From IMG/VR virus record IMGVR_UViG_3300025127_000058, positions 1 to 51,901 of that record: 51,901 nucleotides of DNA; one strand, 5' to 3'. The stretch comes from a virus. The notes under the pieces are model-generated. The model was not told the DNA's origin. It worked only from the letters and a program-made list of their open reading frames with translations, and made no database searches. Of this stretch, positions 51,069-51,901 are shown in pieces; positions within the stretch are counted from its first letter, which is position 1, and the number at the start of each line of letters is the position of its first letter. Position numbers and translations under genes: made by a program.

Positions 51069-51257
51069 ATGTATTGTAGATGCGGAAACACTGTGCACCC
51101 AGTGCGTTTAGAATTAGGTTATAAAAACTGTGTAAGTTGCAGTACAACTAAAACTTACTCGTATGTACCTATTATCACCCATAAAACTGGTAACACTATA
51201 CAAATAGTGTCGCAGGAAGTTTCCGCGTCTGTACATAAAGCATGGAGACGCAAGTAA
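51069..51257 (+). CDS. Small zinc-ribbon-type early protein
   Basis: 62 residues. C3-x-C5 at the N-terminus and C21-x2-C24 (NCVSC) give a four-cysteine zinc site in a compact ribbon, with KTYSYVPIITHKTGNTIQIV as the beta part and HKAWRRK at the end. I remember close relatives (YCRCGN...HPVR...C..C) in other flavobacterial phages without known role. Small zinc ribbons often contact RNA polymerase or DNA. Direct target of promoter copy D. Confidence 0.72.
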   Translation: MYCRCGNTVHPVRLELGYKNCVSCSTTKTYSYVPIITHKTGNTIQIVSQEVSASVHKAWRRK

Positions 51258-51466
51258 ATAAATTAGAAAGATTATTATATCTTACAATAATATGTGCTAT
51301 CTGTTTCTTTTGTGGTGTATTCTATACGTTCTACAAAATAGATCAGCGAACATGGAACGAAGATATATTAAAAGCTAGAGACATAGAGACGAGGTATATG
51401 AATTACCCAACTAAAAGAAATTATAAAAAAGAAGACTTAGAAAGAATAATATATGGAACAAATTAA
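51242..51466 (+). CDS. Small early membrane protein
   Basis: 74 residues: METQVNKLERLLYLTIICAI then CFFCGVFYTFYKIDQRTW; one transmembrane span (about 11-30) with three cysteines, and a charged helical tail (NEDILKARDIETRYMNYPTK). Overlaps the genes on both sides (16 and 14 bases). Confidence 0.65.
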   Translation: METQVNKLERLLYLTIICAICFFCGVFYTFYKIDQRTWNEDILKARDIETRYMNYPTKRNYKKEDLERIIYGTN

Positions 51467-51632
51467 GAAAAGAAGCTATGTATTTGTACTTGACTTTGAA
51501 ATAGGTTATGTATATAGATACGACGTGTTCTTCCGTGATGCTGAAAAGATAGAAGAATATTTAACAGAATTAGGTCACAATATAGGTAATATAGAGTGGA
51601 TGTTAACAAGAAATAAAAAAGTAATAACATAA
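51453..51632 (+). CDS. 59-residue early protein, alpha/beta, unknown function
   Basis: MEQIKKRSYVFVLDFEIGYV, YRYDVFFRDAEKIEEYLTEL, GHNIGNIEWMLTRNKKVIT. Strand-strand-helix-strand pattern typical of a small conserved fold. ATG inside the end of the membrane protein gene; stop 1 base before the next gene. Tight overlap and good amino-acid composition support it. Confidence 0.65.
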   Translation: MEQIKKRSYVFVLDFEIGYVYRYDVFFRDAEKIEEYLTELGHNIGNIEWMLTRNKKVIT

Positions 51633-51633
51633 C

Positions 51634-51819
51634 ATGGATAGTAGAAAAGCTTACGAGCAAATAAAAGAAGAAATAGTTGACAAAGAGTCAGCATATCTAT
51701 GCACTGAAATAGAAAGAGCATTGGACAGAATAATTAATTACACTGATCCACTTGATGAAACTATGTTCAGAGATATAAAAGCATCAGCCATTAAATTATT
51801 AAAAGAATGGCACTTGTAA
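51634..51819 (+). CDS. Small helical early protein, unknown function
   Basis: 61 residues: MDSRKAYEQIKEEIVDKESA, YLCTEIERALDRIINYTDPL, DETMFRDIKASAIKLLKEWH, L. All-helical, acidic, one cysteine. Last complete gene. It begins 1 base after the previous stop and is followed by the second tRNA-like element. Confidence 0.65.
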   Translation: MDSRKAYEQIKEEIVDKESAYLCTEIERALDRIINYTDPLDETMFRDIKASAIKLLKEWHL

Positions 51820-51854
51820 TCATTGATAGATAGTTAGACGAGTAGGTTAATTAG

Positions 51855-51901
51855 AGTGGTGCTACGGTACTAAGGTGCAGGTTCGACTCCTGCCACCACT
51901 A
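51855..51901 (+). ncRNA. tRNA-like minihelix 2 (acceptor/T-arm mimic) at the window edge
   Basis: AGTGGTG (51855-51861) pairs perfectly with CACCACT (51894-51900). Inside, GCAGG (51877-51881) and CCTGC (51889-51893) close the 7-base T-loop TTCGACT, the same loop as minihelix 1. The 3' strands are contiguous, 7+5 bp as in a tRNA, and base 51901 (A) would be the discriminator. Only 15 bases separate acceptor and T-arm, so no anticodon arm fits. An alternative hairpin with a TACG loop competes at 51857-51872. A truncated tRNA is the main alternative. Confidence 0.5.

Noticed and set aside
51463-51660. 65-codon minus-strand ORF at the right end
   Set aside because: Lies opposite two plus-strand early genes in a consistent plus-strand array; Leu/Ser/Phe-rich shadow composition.
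51829-51901. A canonical full-length tRNA at the right edge
   Set aside because: The T-arm is good but the matching acceptor strand lies only 47 bases before the end and the anticodon position would lack U33 and stem pairing; kept only as a tRNA-like element.
1-51901. CRISPR arrays, integrase, insertion sequences, rRNA
   Set aside because: No regular spaced repeats, recombinase motifs (R-H-R-Y or DDE) or terminal inverted repeats were seen on either strand.

Overview
This window is part of a virulent-type, short-tailed phage genome, most likely infecting a marine Flavobacteriia host. The DNA is strongly AT-rich. Three secreted proteins carry flavobacterial-type signal peptides ending in FSQQ, NAQE or NAQQ. 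Starts lack Shine-Dalgarno motifs and sit in A-rich leaders, as is usual in Bacteroidetes. No tail tube, sheath or tape-measure gene is seen. The order terminase, portal, scaffold, capsid, connector rings, muzzle, internal proteins resembles crAss-like and related marine podoviruses. Family assignments are made by eye and from memory; no database search was run.

Layout. (1) 1-1590, plus strand: the 3' part of a class I ribonucleotide reductase large subunit, facing the late block across a hairpin terminator. (2) 49122 down to 1672, minus strand: one nearly gapless late block. In transcript order it holds fibre/adaptor proteins (49122-44397), a small nucleotidyltransferase-fold protein, two conserved unknowns, groEL then groES, a winged-helix-like protein, a run of small basic proteins with a recurrent N/K-S-P-F/L motif, a mini HExxH metallopeptidase and a holin. 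Next come a coiled-coil protein, a protein that looks like a double GroES fold, terminase, portal, scaffold and major capsid protein. Then follow a conserved unknown bracketed by two UUCG-loop terminators, two connector/ring-like proteins, a muzzle that seems split over two genes, two internal virion proteins and a 2925-residue giant with a HAD phosphatase domain. The block ends with an envelope cluster (small cationic exported protein, outer-membrane barrel, spanin-like protein, thioredoxin-fold protein), an M15 endolysin, a soluble PAP2-type phosphatase and more N/K-S-P-F/L proteins. (3) 49123-49636: a 514-base divergent control region. (4) 49637-51901, plus strand: tiny overlapping early genes served by four copies of a conserved promoter-like element, plus two small tRNA-like minihelices.

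How it may work together (inference). The right-hand control region fires early microgenes from a repeated phage-specific promoter. The late block builds the capsid with help from phage chaperonins, packages DNA, and makes a huge ejected protein. It probably also loads several small tagged basic proteins that share a short N-terminal signature. The most unusual signals are that shared signature, the two tRNA-like minihelices, the repeated early promoter with its operator array, and a GC-rich mosaic patch covering the terminase ATPase domain.
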